A stretch of DNA of 11,166 bases from positions 1-11,166 of the forward strand of contig NZ_CP072554.1 of the NCBI RefSeq assembly GCF_019343495.1, given 5' to 3'. Positions 5,008-10,310 of the stretch are shown here, in pieces. The notes beneath the pieces were generated by a model. That model ran no database searches and was not told the origin of the DNA. It saw only the letters and a program-made list of their open reading frames with translations. This DNA comes from Acinetobacter lwoffii. Its GTDB lineage: Bacteria > Pseudomonadota > Gammaproteobacteria > Pseudomonadales > Moraxellaceae. Each line of letters starts with the position of its first letter. The stretch's first letter is position 1. The position numbers and the translations under genes are program-made.

Positions 5008-5266
5008 CTTCTAAATCCGTAAACAATTCCTGAGCAGAACTAAATTTTTTAGGCTCTGCAGCAGAGTTCATAGCCTCAATTGTTGTACGGTTAGGGGTTC
5101 TTAACTCTAAAGGAAATCCACCACGATTTACTACTTGCGTTAATAATAAGCGAATAGCATCCGTAGTATTTAAACCTACTTCTTTTAGAATTCGCTCCGC
5201 TTGAACTTTTAATTCATTTGGAACCCTAGCACGTACATACTCATCTTTTTTTGCCAAAGTAGTCAT
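4991..5266 (-). CDS. dinJ: DinJ/RelB-family antitoxin
   Basis: Antitoxin for YafQ: it binds and silences the toxin and, with it, represses the operon. It contains the ribbon-helix-helix segment EYVRARVPNELKVQAERIL (about 9-27), then LNTTDAIRLLLTQVV and FPLELRTPN as in E. coli DinJ, and ends in an acidic tail (DLEDDTDD) that should contact the toxin. I chose ATG at 5266 (91 residues) with GGA about 7-10 nt upstream; a TTG at 5278 in the same frame would add four residues. The frame is closed just upstream by a TGA inside the 12-bp repeats, so the repeats are not part of the protein. It overlaps yafQ by 17 bp. Confidence 0.9.
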   Translation of the reverse strand: MTTLAKKDEYVRARVPNELKVQAERILKEVGLNTTDAIRLLLTQVVNRGGFPLELRTPNRTTIEAMNSAAEPKKFSSAQELFTDLEDDTDD

Positions 5267-5280
5267 ATGTTTATCCAATA

Positions 5281-5577
5281 GTCAGTTCAGTAGTCAGTTC
5301 AGTAGTCAGTTCAGTAGTCAGTTCAGTAGTCAGTTCAGTAGTCAGTTCAGTAGTCAGTTCAGTAGTCAGTTCAGTAGTCAGTTCAGTAGTCAGTTCAGTA
5401 GTCAGTTCAGTAGTCAGTTCAGTAGTCAGTTCAGTAGTCAGTTCAGTAGTCAGTTCAGTAGTCAGTTCAGTAGTCAGTTCAGTAGTCAGTTCAGTAGTCA
5501 GTTCAGTAGTCAGTTCAGTAGTCAGTTCAGTAGTCAGTTCAGTAGTCAGTTCAGTAGTCAGTTCAGTAGTCAGTTCA
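5281..5577. repeat. 12-bp tandem repeat array, about 24.75 copies, upstream of dinJ
   Basis: The unit GTCAGTTCAGTA is repeated 24 times without a single mismatch from 5281 to 5568, followed by nine more bases of the unit. On the dinJ strand the unit contains two tandem ACTGA pentamers (ACTGAACTGACT). The array starts 2-14 bp from the antitoxin start and fills the stretch between the start and the likely promoter/operator near 5592-5613, so it would form most of a 300-nt 5' leader. Every unit has a stop codon in the dinJ frame. Perfect identity points to recent expansion, and copy number may vary or be misassembled. Confidence 0.97.
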
Positions 5578-5591
5578 CTTGGCTAAATTAA

Positions 5592-5613
5592 TTGTAGCAC
5601 ATGCGTGCTACAA
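5592..5613 (-). promoter_or_regulatory. Probable operator/promoter of dinJ-yafQ
   Basis: TTGTAGCAC and GTGCTACAA form a perfect 9-bp inverted repeat with a 4-bp centre (ATGC). On the minus strand the left half contains TACAAT (5596-5591), one base off a -10 box. A site of this kind overlapping the -10 suits autorepression by the antitoxin or the DinJ-YafQ complex. The -35 is poor. If used, transcription would start before the repeat array and include it in the leader. Confidence 0.55.
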
Positions 5614-5645
5614 ATAAAAGAACAACTAAAAACTAAACACCCCCG

Positions 5646-5680
5646 AAAGTTAAATAATTTAACTTTTTATTGTATTTAAC
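5646..5680. promoter_or_regulatory. AT-rich palindrome with a third half-site
   Basis: GTTAAAT-A-ATTTAAC (5649-5663) is perfectly symmetric, with a further ATTTAAC at 5674-5680. It lies between the divergent dinJ operon and the 78-residue gene at 5777, so it may be an operator for one of them. The longer stem AAAGTTAAAT/ATTTAACTTT could also be a weak terminator. Confidence 0.3.
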
Positions 5681-5776
5681 TTTAGAGCGTTGTATATTTC
5701 AAATTAGTAGTTTCGACAACTTACTTACATACAGAGGTGATTGCTTCGATTTCTTGTTCAATTTAAGGAATTTAAT

Positions 5777-6013
5777 ATGAACAAACCTAATCGAGCGATC
5801 CTTCTAGCTGTTAGTGACCTGAAGAAAATAGCTGAAGCTTTACGGAAAAATGAAGAGCATGAAATTGCTGAATTAATTGAAGATTATATAAATCTTCCAC
5901 CTTCAAATGATTCTAGTAAAAGTCAATCTGATGATCTAAATCGCCTTATTAGAACTGGCACAACAGTTTTAGATCTTATGAGAGTACTTGCGAAACTTTT
6001 TATTGACTCCTAA
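5777..6013 (+). CDS. Hypothetical 78-residue protein
   Basis: I do not recognise the family. The start is ATG at 5777, preceded by AAGGAA (5765-5770) at a good distance; an upstream TTG at 5741 in the same frame lacks such a site. The protein is small, soluble and helical, with charged helices at about 12-36 (SDLKKIAEALRKNEEHEIAE), a Ser/Asp-rich linker at about 43-55 and a hydrophobic C-terminal helix (VLDLMRVLAKLFIDS). It is divergent from dinJ and followed by a hairpin terminator, so it is probably its own transcription unit. The clear ribosome site supports a real gene. Confidence 0.6.
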   Translation: MNKPNRAILLAVSDLKKIAEALRKNEEHEIAELIEDYINLPPSNDSSKSQSDDLNRLIRTGTTVLDLMRVLAKLFIDS

Positions 6014-6022
6014 CAGCGGCTT

Positions 6023-6052
6023 CTATTCTTCTTGCAAAAGAATAGGCTATTT
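6023..6052 (+). terminator. Hairpin terminator after the 78-residue gene
   Basis: CTATTCTT pairs with AAGAATAG around CTTGCAA, followed by GGCTATTTTCT. It begins 10 bp after the stop codon. Confidence 0.55.
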
Positions 6053-6099
6053 TCTGCCCCTTTCACTTTTTTAAATTCAAGACTTTTGGAGGTAATTAC

Positions 6100-6185
6100 T
6101 TGAATTTCGACATTAACTTTTGGAGTCAAGGAGGCAAGCGATGAAAGCATGCAACTTAGAACTAATTGATTATATTGCTATTTAA
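6100..6185 (+). pseudogene. Two tiny overlapping frames with strong ribosome sites, probable gene remnant or leader
   Basis: GGAGG (6088-6092) precedes TTG at 6100, which opens LNFDINFWSQGGKR and stops at 6144. That stop overlaps (ATGA) an ATG at 6141, itself behind a near-perfect AAGGAGG seven bases upstream, which opens MKACNLELIDYIAI and stops at 6185. Such strong, coupled initiation signals are unusual before 14-residue frames. Either a longer gene has lost its body, or these are leader peptides. I see no continuation in another frame. Confidence 0.4.
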
Positions 6186-6306
6186 CACTCTGAATGTAAC
6201 ACAGGAAAATGAGGCAATTATTTTCTTGATGAAATAAAGAAAGCTGACAATATTTTTTATTTCTAATAGTAGGTCTGTCGAAAAAGATATGAAAAGGTAG
6301 TTAAAG
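6186..6306. other. AT-rich noncoding stretch
   Basis: No supported gene or hairpin. A minus-strand open frame through here has low-complexity Phe/Ile/Ser content and no ribosome site. Probably decayed DNA. Confidence 0.4.
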
Positions 6307-6588
6307 TTGAGCATATTAAGTTGGATGGATTTTGAGGATACATATGACACTCACAGAGAGTGGCATATCTTGTGTGGTCTTGATCCTGTACGTAAACGTC
6401 CTGGAATAGTTATTGCAGAGCCAAATGTATTTATTCAATTTGATATTTTAGATCTGAGCCTATTACTTTGCTATTTCTTCTTATTCAACTATGTTCTTTA
6501 TAAAAAAAATTCAATTTGTTTGTCAGAACAAAATGGATCTAGTGCTCAGCTGTGGGCTTCATTAGTTCACTATAAATCAAGACTTTAA
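6307..6588 (+). pseudogene. Open frame with a ParE-like N-terminal motif, probable gene fragment
   Basis: A 93-residue frame starting at TTG, without a good ribosome site. Residues 24-33 (6376-6405) read GLDPVRKRPG, identical to the conserved motif near the N-terminus of topoisomerase IV subunit ParE (close to GyrB's VRKRPGM). Just upstream ATGACAC (6344) resembles the start of Acinetobacter parE but is out of frame with the motif. After the motif the sequence diverges (IVIAEPN in place of MYTD...RPN), and the rest, including a hydrophobic stretch at about 45-66, resembles nothing I know. A decayed 5' piece of parE joined to unrelated DNA fits best. A short coincidental match is possible but less likely at ten identical residues. 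Confidence 0.4.
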
Positions 6589-6633
6589 CTGGAAATAATC
6601 TTCTATTATTTTCTAACAACCTAGGTACGATTT

Positions 6634-6948
6634 ATGACAAGCACTCACTTCTCAGGTTTCAAAATTAAAGGATTGCGCATTAAGCAAAATTTATCTGCTA
6701 TATCAGTCGCAGAAGCTTTAGATATTACTCCAACTTATCTTTCTTTAATTGAATCTGGTAAGAAAAAACCTTCTGCAAAAGTTTTAAAGAAAGCAGCATC
6801 CTTATTTAAGGTATCTCAAGATGAATTTACTGAAACACAGGAGTTATTAGATGACTTCGCCGAACTTTCTAAAAAAATAGATATAGCAAACATCATCGCT
6901 GTATTAGAAATGACGAATAAACAAAATCAAGATAATAACGAAGGTTAA
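6634..6948 (+). CDS. XRE-family helix-turn-helix regulator
   Basis: A 104-residue DNA-binding protein. Residues about 10-64 form a Cro/C1-type helix-turn-helix: LRIKQNLSAISVAEALDIT, then PTYLSLIESGKKKPSAKVL (the recognition helix and the conserved S-x-x-E-x-G-K pattern), then KKAASLFKVSQDEF. The C-terminal 40 residues are acidic and helical and may mediate dimerisation. A weak AGG precedes the ATG. The gene stands alone, with no partner toxin gene downstream: a hairpin overlaps its stop codon and the next gene converges. Targets are unknown. Possible targets on the plasmid are the palindromes at 5592 or 5649. Confidence 0.85.
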   Translation: MTSTHFSGFKIKGLRIKQNLSAISVAEALDITPTYLSLIESGKKKPSAKVLKKAASLFKVSQDEFTETQELLDDFAELSKKIDIANIIAVLEMTNKQNQDNNEG

Positions 6949-6977
6949 TAATACAAGTCTCTTTAACCTTCGCTATT
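6934..6977. terminator. Hairpin overlapping the XRE stop codon
   Basis: A 15-base arm ending GAAGGTTAA (6934-6948, including the stop) pairs with TTAACCTTCGCTATT (6963-6977) with one mismatch. It separates the convergent XRE and two-TM genes. The T tract is weak, so it is either a terminator or a transcript-stabilising hairpin. Confidence 0.6.
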
Positions 6978-7011
6978 ATTGGAATATTTAAAGTAGAATC
7001 TCTTATCTGTA

Positions 7012-7296
7012 TCAGTAAAAAATTGAAATTAAACCTTGTAAAAACATTGATATACTTGCAAAAATAGCTCCTAAACTATTCCATTTAGACTGAGCTTTCA
7101 AAGTTTCTCTCACATCCCAACCATCAAAAGATACCCCCGATAAATTCGGTTGCTCCTTGTTCTTTTGAGCTTTCTTTTTAGCTATTTCTAAGGCTTTTTC
7201 TCTAGTGACTTTAACCTGACTTGAATAAAACCATGCACCGGCTGATAGGAATCCAAAGATAATCGATATTGAAAGCATAATAAATTCGTAGTCCAT
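7012..7296 (-). CDS. Small membrane protein with two transmembrane segments, unknown function
   Basis: A 94-residue protein with hydrophobic helices at about 5-25 (FIMLSISIIFGFLSAGAWFY) and 73-93 (SLGAIFASISMFLQGLISIFY), separated by a basic helix (TREKALEIAKKKAQKNKEQ) and a short domain with SGVSFDGWDVRETLKAQSKWN. By the positive-inside rule the loop is cytoplasmic. I do not recognise the family. AGAAG stands upstream of the ATG at a loose distance. The pdif site at 7328 lies about 30 bp upstream, so its promoter overlaps or lies beyond the recombination site and may be changed by module exchange. Confidence 0.6.
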   Translation of the reverse strand: MDYEFIMLSISIIFGFLSAGAWFYSSQVKVTREKALEIAKKKAQKNKEQPNLSGVSFDGWDVRETLKAQSKWNSLGAIFASISMFLQGLISIFY

Positions 7297-7327
7297 GATG
7301 TTACTTCTGATTAAAAATCGTTTGCAT

Positions 7328-7355
7328 ATTTAACATAAAATCTCTTATGCGAAGT
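7328..7355 (-). other. XerC/XerD recombination site (pdif), D/C orientation
   Basis: On the minus strand: ACTTCGCATAA, spacer GAGATT, TTATGTTAAAT. Both arms fit the pdif pattern. It separates the toxin-antitoxin/RNA module from the mobilisation backbone. It has the same orientation as the site at 4262, which is unusual because neighbouring pdif sites commonly alternate. Confidence 0.9.
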
Positions 7356-7429
7356 CAAAAAAGTAGCCCCATACCCTTATTGGATAGGAGCTTTGTGGCA
7401 AAAAATAGAGTGAATTCGATAAAAAATGA

Positions 7430-7480
7430 AATCCTCTAATTCTTGTTTTAATTATTTTTTTAACTAAGAATTAGAGGATT
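7430..7480. terminator. Perfect 15-bp inverted repeat, terminator-like
   Basis: AATCCTCTAATTCTT (7430-7444) and its exact complement (7466-7480) flank a 21-bp AT-rich loop. On the minus strand a TTTTTT run follows four bases after the stem, so it may end the mobC-pmp3 transcript. The long loop is unusual for a terminator, and a protein-binding or recombination role is also possible. Confidence 0.5.
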
Positions 7481-7557
7481 AATTTCTTTACCTCTGGAGT
7501 TTTATAATTATTGTTATAAGATTTATTAAATCACTTATTGCTCAAATAATCTTCACA

Positions 7558-7650
7558 ATCTGATCATTCGCTCATGGATAAGTGTGATGGAAATCACAAA
7601 ATCAATCAGATCTAAAAATCACACAATTACACTATTTATGATGAGCGAAT
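7558..7650. promoter_or_regulatory. Nested inverted repeats around a perfect CRP-type site
   Basis: TGTGA-N6-TCACA (7583-7598) is a perfect match to the core of the CRP/Vfr consensus. It lies within nested inverted repeats: ATTCGCTCAT (7566-7575) with ATGAGCGAAT (7641-7650), ATCTGAT (7558-7564) with ATCAGAT (7605-7611), and GTGTGAT (7582-7588) with ATCACAC (7618-7624). The outer right arm lies within the end of the pmp3 gene. No promoter or gene reads out of it obviously. It could also fold as a 3' structure of the mobC-pmp3 transcript. Confidence 0.45.
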
Positions 7651-7827
7651 TGTTCTTTTAATTTTCTGATCAGTCTTGTATTGCGACAAAGCATAGACCG
7701 CCCAGATGGCAGCCGGGATCCAACCTAAAACTGTAATCTGAAGTAGCAAACAAATGATGCCTGCAAATGGTCGCCCTATGGTGAAAAACAGTAGCCAGGG
7801 AAAAATTAAAGCAATTAGCAATCTCAT
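7636..7827 (-). CDS. YqaE/Pmp3-family small membrane protein
   Basis: A 63-residue, very hydrophobic protein with two membrane helices (about 2-17 and 20-46) and a basic tail (KTDQKIKRTIRSS). The GRPFAGIICLLLQITVLGWIPAAIWAVYAL segment is the usual Pmp3/YqaE core, with the Trp-Ile-Pro turn and closing Tyr. Family members sit in the inner membrane and are linked to membrane potential and salt stress in other organisms; their role on plasmids is unknown. AGGA lies 8-11 nt upstream of the ATG. It begins 29 bp after the mobC-like stop on the same strand, so they probably form an operon driven from the oriT region. Such genes are often seen beside mob genes in Acinetobacter plasmids. Confidence 0.75.
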   Translation of the reverse strand: MRLLIALIFPWLLFFTIGRPFAGIICLLLQITVLGWIPAAIWAVYALSQYKTDQKIKRTIRSS

Positions 7828-7856
7828 TTCAAATTCCTATGTATCTTTTCAAAAAA

Positions 7857-8138
7857 TTAATAATTAAATGCGGGCAGATCAAACAGCTTACGATCTCTTT
7901 CATCCATTAAATATTTATCCATCTGAGCAATCAGTTTTGCTCTGGCTTGTTCATCTTCTTCGGTAATTTTCAACATGCAGGATCCGATTAAAATCTTGCG
8001 TCTGGTATCATCCTTTCGAGCCTGTTCTTTCTCTTTGGCACGTTCTCTTGCCAGTGCTGCCTGTCTTTGAGCCTTTAACTGCTTTAGCTTTTCTTCCTGT
8101 GCCTTGATTTTACTGTCTAATATTTCAGTAACACTCAT
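7857..8138 (-). CDS. mobC: MobC-like mobilisation accessory protein
   Basis: I take ATG 8138 (GGAT five nt upstream) as the start, giving 93 residues beginning MSVTEILDSKIKAQEEKL. The frame is open much further, up to 8294, but that part runs through the oriT hairpins and is unlikely to be translated. The protein is a highly charged helix at about 8-45 (KAQEEKLKQLKAQRQAALARERAKEKEQ), followed by RRKILIGSCMLK and a C-terminal acidic helix. This matches the small accessory proteins encoded divergently from mobA across oriT in MOBQ plasmids, which help the relaxase open the strands at nic. Sequence similarity to named MobC proteins is only recalled, so the call rests mainly on position and composition. 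Confidence 0.7.
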   Translation of the reverse strand: MSVTEILDSKIKAQEEKLKQLKAQRQAALARERAKEKEQARKDDTRRKILIGSCMLKITEEDEQARAKLIAQMDKYLMDERDRKLFDLPAFNY

Positions 8139-8235
8139 TAATCCAATACCATCATTCTGGGAAACCATCCCTAACATAAGCGCACTTGAATCTGCATTCA
8201 AGGTGCTATATGTATAGTAATGTTTTCCTCGAATA

Positions 8236-8261
8236 GCGCACTTATGCAAACTTCGTTTGCA
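8236..8261 (-). other. oriT: oriT with IncQ-like nic core
   Basis: On the minus strand an inverted repeat TGCAAAC-GAA-GTTTGCA (8261-8245) is followed directly by TAAGTGCGC (8244-8236). This is the arrangement of RSF1010/R1162-type (MOBQ) oriT: a hairpin, then TAAGTGCG with nicking near the end of that core. It lies between the divergent mobC-like gene and mobA, as expected. The nick position is by analogy. Confidence 0.85.
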
Positions 8262-8267
8262 AGTCCG

Positions 8268-8326
8268 ATTGGGGTCTCCCCAATACCCCAACAACCGTAT
8301 CCACGGTTGTATTTCACTACGTGAAA
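8268..8326. repeat. Three successive hairpins between oriT and mobA
   Basis: ATTGGGG-TCT-CCCCAAT (8268-8284), ACAACCGT-ATCC-ACGGTTGT (8291-8310) and TTTCAC-TAC-GTGAAA (8312-8326) follow one another. They may bind MobC or MobA, control mobA expression, or aid strand opening. Symmetries are exact; roles are inferred. Confidence 0.6.
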
Positions 8327-8347
8327 ATTTAAAAGCGAAAAATAGGC

Positions 8348-9784
8348 ATGGCGATTTACCACTTTTCAGTCAAAACCGTAGCACGATCAGCAGGGCGTTC
8401 CGCCACTGCTGCAATCGCTTATCGGGCCGGTGAAAAGATCTATTGTGAACGTGAAGGCCGGGAACATGATTACAGCCGAAAAACTGGCGTGGAATATAAA
8501 GAGATTTATTTACCCAAAGACGCACCAGAGCATTTAAAAAACCGGGAAAGACTCTGGAATGAAGTAGAACAGCGAGAAATACGAAAAAACTCGACAGTTG
8601 CCCGGGAATTTGAAATCGCTTTTCCAAGTGAATTAAATCAGGAACAACGCCTGGCCATGCTCGAAGAACTATGCGCCAGTATCGTGGACAGACATCAGGT
8701 GGCTGTCGATGCCTGTATCCATGCCCCGCATACTGGATCCGGCAGCGATGAACGCAATTATCACGCCCATATCCTGATGAGCACACGCAAGCTCACTCCC
8801 GAAGGTTTTACCGAGAAAACCCGGGAGCTCGATCAGAAACACAGTGGAGAAATCGAGCACTGGCGTGAACACTTTGCCGACATCTGCAATATGCACCTGG
8901 ATCTGGCCGGATCCACCGCCAGAGTTGACCACCGCAGCTACAAAGACCAGGAGAATGGCCTGGAAGCCACCCTGCACGAAGGACCGAAAGTCACCGAACT
9001 ACGTAGAAGAGGCATCGAAACCGAAATCAGCCGAAGCAATGATGAAATCAAACAGAGAAATCACGCTCAGCTGCAATACGGCAAAAATATGGACCTGCTG
9101 ATTGCTAAAAATGAAATAAAACTCAGCACACTGAAAACAGAACAGCAGATCCAAATCAAGAATAGCGCCAAAACGCCACCAATTGACGAAAAAGCCCTGT
9201 TTGAGGAAAAACAGAGGGAAACCCTTGGCAAAGTGCTAAAACGCGAAATCAGCGCAAAAGACGCGAATTTAGACCTGGATTTTATGCAGCGCAATCTCAA
9301 ACAAGCCGAAATAAACCTAACCAAGCACCACAAACATCAAAACGAGTTCAATCAGCAGCTTGCCCAGGAGATCGTGAAAAGCGGACTCAAGCAAAGTCAT
9401 GACAAATTGCAAAGCCTGGTCGATCAACACAACGAATTAACCCAGAACAAACCCTTACTGTTTGGAAAAAAAGCCTGGGAAGCCCAACGTGATGAGATCT
9501 ACCAGGAACACAAAAAGCTGAAAGGTCAGCATGAACACCAGAAAAAACATGGTGTGAAGGATTTATTGGAGAATAAAAAGTTCAAAGAACATGCCTGGAA
9601 GCAGTACCAACAACAACATCCGGCCAAAGCCAAGCAATACCAGACTCTATACCCATCCTATCAAGTCATTAAAAAATGTGTGGATGAGATCAAAGCAGAA
9701 CAACAGATGAAACTCAGACAAGAACAACAGCTCAAAGCACAGCAACAAGCTCCTAAAATGAAATCTCGTGGCATGAGTCGCTAA
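8348..9784 (+). CDS. mobA: MobA/MobL-family relaxase (MOBQ)
   Basis: Nicks oriT and stays covalently bound to the 5' end so the strand can be passed to a recipient through a helper plasmid's mating apparatus. The 478-residue protein opens MAIYHFSVKTVARSAGRSATAAIAYRAG, with the catalytic Tyr25 placed as in R1162 MobA. Motif III is NYHAH (His139, His141), with His125 in CIHAPH nearby, completing the metal site. The relaxase domain ends near 215. The rest is a long, charged, partly coiled-coil region (about 220-470, Gln/Lys/Glu-rich) in place of the primase domain of RSF1010 MobA. The gene is clearly GC-richer than the rest of the plasmid, suggesting a separate origin. The ATG is 87 bp from the oriT repeat, and only a very close AGG precedes it. 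There is no type IV secretion system, so the plasmid is mobilisable, not self-transmissible. Confidence 0.95.
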   Translation: MAIYHFSVKTVARSAGRSATAAIAYRAGEKIYCEREGREHDYSRKTGVEYKEIYLPKDAPEHLKNRERLWNEVEQREIRKNSTVAREFEIAFPSELNQEQRLAMLEELCASIVDRHQVAVDACIHAPHTGSGSDERNYHAHILMSTRKLTPEGFTEKTRELDQKHSGEIEHWREHFADICNMHLDLAGSTARVDHRSYKDQENGLEATLHEGPKVTELRRRGIETEISRSNDEIKQRNHAQLQYGKNMDLLIAKNEIKLSTLKTEQQIQIKNSAKTPPIDEKALFEEKQRETLGKVLKREISAKDANLDLDFMQRNLKQAEINLTKHHKHQNEFNQQLAQEIVKSGLKQSHDKLQSLVDQHNELTQNKPLLFGKKAWEAQRDEIYQEHKKLKGQHEHQKKHGVKDLLENKKFKEHAWKQYQQQHPAKAKQYQTLYPSYQVIKKCVDEIKAEQQMKLRQEQQLKAQQQAPKMKSRGMSR

Positions 9785-10166
9785 ACAGAGCGAGTGTCTA
9801 CGAGCGAACTGAGAAAATTTGCCCATCCCTTTCCCTGATTACAAGCTCCCTATCCATCAATCACCTGCATGGCAGAGCATCCCGTATGGGTGCGAACTTT
9901 CCAAGTTTGATTCCTAAACCGAGCGTAGCGAGAAAAAAAAGCTGATGAGCGAAGCGAATTCCGAGTTGCTTTTGCTTTTTCTAAAAGTCACGAAAATATT
10001 TACCAAAAATTGCCCCGACGAATCGAGCGAAAGCGAGATTCAATAGAGTTTGAGCGAAGCGAAAACCAAGGGCAATTTTTCATTCCCTGGGCTTTTAATT
10101 ATTTTTAAGCTTTTAAATGCTTTTAGATAGCCTGTAAACCTGAATCTATAAGGCTTTGAGAGATTA
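9785..10166. other. Noncoding spacer with GAGCGAAGCGA-type repeats and AT-rich tract before the iterons
   Basis: No gene. It holds several scattered variants of GAGCGAAGCGA (near 9920, 9947, 10024 and 10052; AGCGAG-type copies also follow mobA), a hairpin GCATCCC-GTA-TGGGTGC around 9879-9895, and an 11-bp inverted repeat AAAAATTGCCC (10005-10015) with GGGCAATTTTT (10070-10080) enclosing two of the copies. The last 75 bp are AT-rich with three GCTTTTA repeats (10091, 10109, 10119), a plausible strand-opening region for oriV. Confidence 0.6.
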
Positions 10167-10254
10167 TAAAACGAGGTTTACCTTGCATTAAAACGAGGTT
10201 TACCTTGCATTAAAACGAGGTTTACCTTGCATTAAAACGAGGTTTACCTTGCAT
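10167..10254 (+). repeat. oriV: oriV iterons: four perfect 22-bp direct repeats
   Basis: Four contiguous identical 22-bp units (each TAAA + ACGAGGTTTACCTTGCAT) at 10167, 10189, 10211 and 10233 lie 56 bp upstream of repB, followed by the broken start of a fifth (TAAGCGAG). This is the standard RepB binding array of Rep_3 plasmids: it loads the initiator for replication and controls copy number. The identity between copies is exact. Confidence 0.95.
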
Positions 10255-10310
10255 TAAGCGAGTTGATAATATAGCCTCGTCTTATTAACTTAAAAATATA
10301 AATTTTTCAT

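Noticed and set aside
5281..5577. CRISPR array or repeat-protein gene
   Set aside because: The units are contiguous 12-mers with no spacers, and the frame that would join dinJ is closed by a stop codon in every unit; long open frames in other phases are a trivial result of a 12-bp period.
5741..5776. TTG start adding 12 residues to the gene at 5777
   Set aside because: The ATG at 5777 has AAGGAA at proper distance; the TTG lacks a comparable signal in a suitable position.
6162..6350. 62-residue minus-strand open frame
   Set aside because: Low-complexity Phe/Ile/Ser composition from AT-rich DNA, no ribosome site and no recognisable domain.
6966..6993. CCTTCGCTATT...ATATTTAAAGT as a possible decayed C/D pdif between 4262 and 7328
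   Set aside because: Only about half the arm positions match, and the left part is explained by the hairpin over the XRE stop codon.
8139..8294. Longer N-terminus for the mobC-like gene (145 residues)
   Set aside because: The extension runs through the nic core and the oriT hairpin and encodes unconserved-looking sequence; the ATG at 8138 has a better ribosome site.
8370..9333. Several open frames opposite or overlapping mobA
   Set aside because: All are shadows of the strongly supported relaxase gene, helped by its higher GC content.
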